NCBI GenBank assembly: GCA_017475405.1
Contig: JAFVFN010000013.1
Span: forward strand, 23,007-87,006
Reading direction: 5' to 3'
Origin: Elusimicrobiaceae bacterium
Lineage (GTDB): Bacteria > Elusimicrobiota > Elusimicrobia > Elusimicrobiales > Elusimicrobiaceae
DNA length: 64,000 nt
Shown: one piece after another, positions 62,329-64,000 of the stretch
How positions within the stretch are numbered: position 1 is the stretch's first letter
Layout: every line of letters starts with the position of its first letter
Position numbers and translations under genes: made by a program
The notes under the pieces: generated by a model
The model's input: the letters and a program-made list of their open reading frames with translations, nothing else
Told to the model about the DNA's origin: nothing
The model's database searches: none

Positions 62329-63798
62329 TTACTCGGCGGATTTTTGCTCCAACATCTTTTTGATGATATTTTCATGCATGCGCCATAAGCTTTCATCTTT
62401 GTTGGTTGCTAAATTATTGGCGATAAATGCAAAAGCAATAATACGTCCGTTGGAATCAGGCACATACCCTGCCAGCGCCTTTACTCCGTCAATGGTGCCT
62501 CCCTTAATACGTACATCATCAATGCGGTGACTGGGTTTTAAAAACCGCCGAAGTACCAGTAAATCACCGCGGTCGTTAGGGGTTGCCAGAGAGCGGTAAT
62601 AATATCCGAAATTAACGCTTTGTACCATATACATGAGTGTATTGACCAGAACACGCGGAGTTAACATATTATCTCGGGACAGTCCGCTTCCGTCATATAA
62701 TACGGTATCGTTTTCTTGGGCGAGATGGTTGTTTTGTAAAAATTTGTTTAGTGCTTTAATCCCGTTTTGGATACTTCCGAGTTTCCCATCAGCAATAGCC
62801 AAATGTCTAAGTAGCATATCGGCATACAGGTTGAAGCTGCGTTTGTTGACAATAAAAATAATATCTTTAAGCTCCGGAGATAAGAGTGTATGTAATAGTT
62901 GCATAGATGTATAATCAGGAGCTTGCAGAGTTACCTGTGGTGTTCCGACTACCCTGATGTTTTCCTGGGCCAGGGCCTCTTGGAGTGCTTGCACGATAAA
63001 TAAGGCGGGATTGGGGATCGCTGCCTGGATGGTAAAACCGGATAGCGTTGTAGGAATAGTACCGAAAATTTTTAAATTATATTGATCCGGAGCTCCGTAT
63101 ACATAGGCGTTGTCTTTTTTGTTTTTTGCATCCGTACGTACAAAACTTTGGATTTCTACATCGGGTATCTGGGGAAAAGTACCAGATACTTCAACGAGTT
63201 GATTGTGTCCCAGTTCTCCTTTAAAGCGGATGGAAAACAAGTTGTCGTGGAAACACAACGCACTGGCAGGGGCCGCAAAATAGTTGCCCATATTTTCCCA
63301 GTTCACTTTATCGGCAATCGTCGGTCCTTCAAATAAAGACACGTCCGCATAAATCGTTCCGTTAACTTGCCGGATACCGGCTTGTTTAACGGCTTTTACC
63401 CATTGTTTAAGTACCGTTTGGTAGGGTTCAGAGCCTTTGACACGTTTAGAGCCTAAGGTCATGTCTCCGCCACCGCGCACATATAAGTCTCCGTTGAGTA
63501 CACCGTTTTCATCAGGTAGTGCAGTGGCGTAAAGACGTGTTTCAAAACGATAATCGGGCCCCAGTTTTTCAAGGGCGGCTGCCGTAGTCAGTAATTTTAA
63601 CGTGGAAGCGGGTGCGAAGCGGGTATTACCTTGTATGTTAAAAAGGGGATCATCTTCATCTGCATATACGGCCAAACCACCCCACCAGGCACCCTGTAAG
63701 GCCGGGTGTGCCATTTGAGCCTGTACGTACTCCTGCATCGGTTGTGCGGCTAATACGACGGGTAATAAACAACAAATCAATAATAAAATTATACGCAT
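62329..63798 (-). CDS. dacB: D-alanyl-D-alanine carboxypeptidase/endopeptidase (PBP4, S13)
   Basis: The 489-residue protein has a signal peptide (about 1-18) and the three penicillin-binding motifs: STLK in FAPASTLKLLTTAAALEKLG, SFN in NKRSFNLYADMLLRHLA, and KGG in IKGGTIDGVKALAGYV, where the third is KGG rather than KTG. Substrate-domain insertions typical of PBP4 fit the length. It trims or cuts peptidoglycan cross-links in the periplasm. I chose ATG 63798 since it gives a compact signal peptide; a GTG at 63831 would add 11 residues. Neither has a clear ribosome site. Confidence 0.9.
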   Translation of the reverse strand: MRIILLLICCLLPVVLAAQPMQEYVQAQMAHPALQGAWWGGLAVYADEDDPLFNIQGNTRFAPASTLKLLTTAAALEKLGPDYRFETRLYATALPDENGVLNGDLYVRGGGDMTLGSKRVKGSEPYQTVLKQWVKAVKQAGIRQVNGTIYADVSLFEGPTIADKVNWENMGNYFAAPASALCFHDNLFSIRFKGELGHNQLVEVSGTFPQIPDVEIQSFVRTDAKNKKDNAYVYGAPDQYNLKIFGTIPTTLSGFTIQAAIPNPALFIVQALQEALAQENIRVVGTPQVTLQAPDYTSMQLLHTLLSPELKDIIFIVNKRSFNLYADMLLRHLAIADGKLGSIQNGIKALNKFLQNNHLAQENDTVLYDGSGLSRDNMLTPRVLVNTLMYMVQSVNFGYYYRSLATPNDRGDLLVLRRFLKPSHRIDDVRIKGGTIDGVKALAGYVPDSNGRIIAFAFIANNLATNKDESLWRMHENIIKKMLEQKSAE

Positions 63799-63817
63799 AT
63801 ATATAAGATACCAAATT

Positions 63818-64000
63818 TTATACTTCTTCACTAGTTAGTTGGATTTGTCTCCCGACGACAGCTTGACATGTTTTTTTTTTTTGATAGCTTGTAATAGTTG
63901 AGTGATAGAGGGGGGACATATCCACCACAGGGAGGGGAGCCTCCGGAGTAGATTTAGAGAGATTAATAAAAAGAGCTCTTCTTTCTGTTCCTCCTCAAAC
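63818..64000 (-). CDS. Partial reading frame at the window edge, unrecognised
   Basis: From the window end the minus strand is open for 60 codons to a TAA at 63818. It would encode a peptide starting FEEEQKEELFLLISLNLLRR and ending RQIQLTSEEV. It uses codons that are rare elsewhere in the window (AGG, CTA, CTC, CCC) and includes an A run of ten or more bases. It could be the 3' end of a gene in front of dacB, or non-coding DNA of foreign composition. I cannot name it. Confidence 0.3.

Overview
The window looks like a chromosomal piece of a gut-type member of the Elusimicrobiota (close to Elusimicrobium). This is an inference from several features together: a prepilin with the long FTLIELLVVVLIIGILAA-type N-terminus at 61.5-62.0 kb, many PorV- and FlgD-like surface proteins, a Tad-type pilus locus, solitary AAA/DUF4143 ATPases, and a simple Gram-negative gene stock. 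No rRNA, tRNA, CRISPR array, insertion sequence or phage was seen.

Region 1 (0-13.1 kb) is a dense housekeeping block, almost all on the plus strand: scpA-scpB (chromosome condensation), glgA, ftsX with an EnvC-like amidase activator, a CtpA-type protease, tsaD, a solute-binding protein without a signal peptide paired with a GAF-GGDEF diguanylate cyclase, then a terminator, a strong promoter and lon. The Lon protein carries a histone H1-like basic tail.

Region 2 (13.1-16.5 kb) is AT-rich accessory DNA. It holds a solitary AAA/DUF4143 ATPase bracketed by matching pairs of an 18-bp palindrome, an orphan antitoxin-like gene and an intact RelE-type toxin/antitoxin pair.

Region 3 (16.5-27.6 kb) encodes six unrecognised membrane-anchored, low-complexity proteins. 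Two are paralogues. They look like parts of one envelope structure. Region 4 (27.6-30.3 kb) is a gene graveyard around a second intact ATPase: a decayed toxin, a frameshifted antitoxin and the C-terminal stump of a further ATPase.

Region 5 (30.5-53.7 kb) is a surface and pilus super-locus: a 1722-residue FlgD-like secreted protein, a PorV-like barrel, Flp pilins, TadE/TadG-like pseudopilins, CpaB, a minimal secretin, a fused TadZ-TadA ATPase, TadB, TadC, a TPR protein, a HAMP sensor, a thioredoxin-like protein, and a two-component cluster that probably regulates the locus. A third ATPase at 54 kb sits behind five operator-like repeats.

Region 6 (55.3-64 kb) returns to ordinary genes: a TPR protein, rsmA, a formiminotransferase-like gene, cspA, a MATE transporter, an MTAP-like phosphorylase, a prepilin and a DacB-type carboxypeptidase. 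Between dacB and the prepilin lies a structured leader RNA. Its aptamer-like junction, terminator and anti-terminator helices are mutually exclusive, which makes it a strong riboswitch candidate.

The two observations I consider most likely to be new are (i) solitary ATPases each carrying a private array of regularly spaced operator-like repeats at its promoter, and (ii) the switching leader RNA upstream of the prepilin gene.
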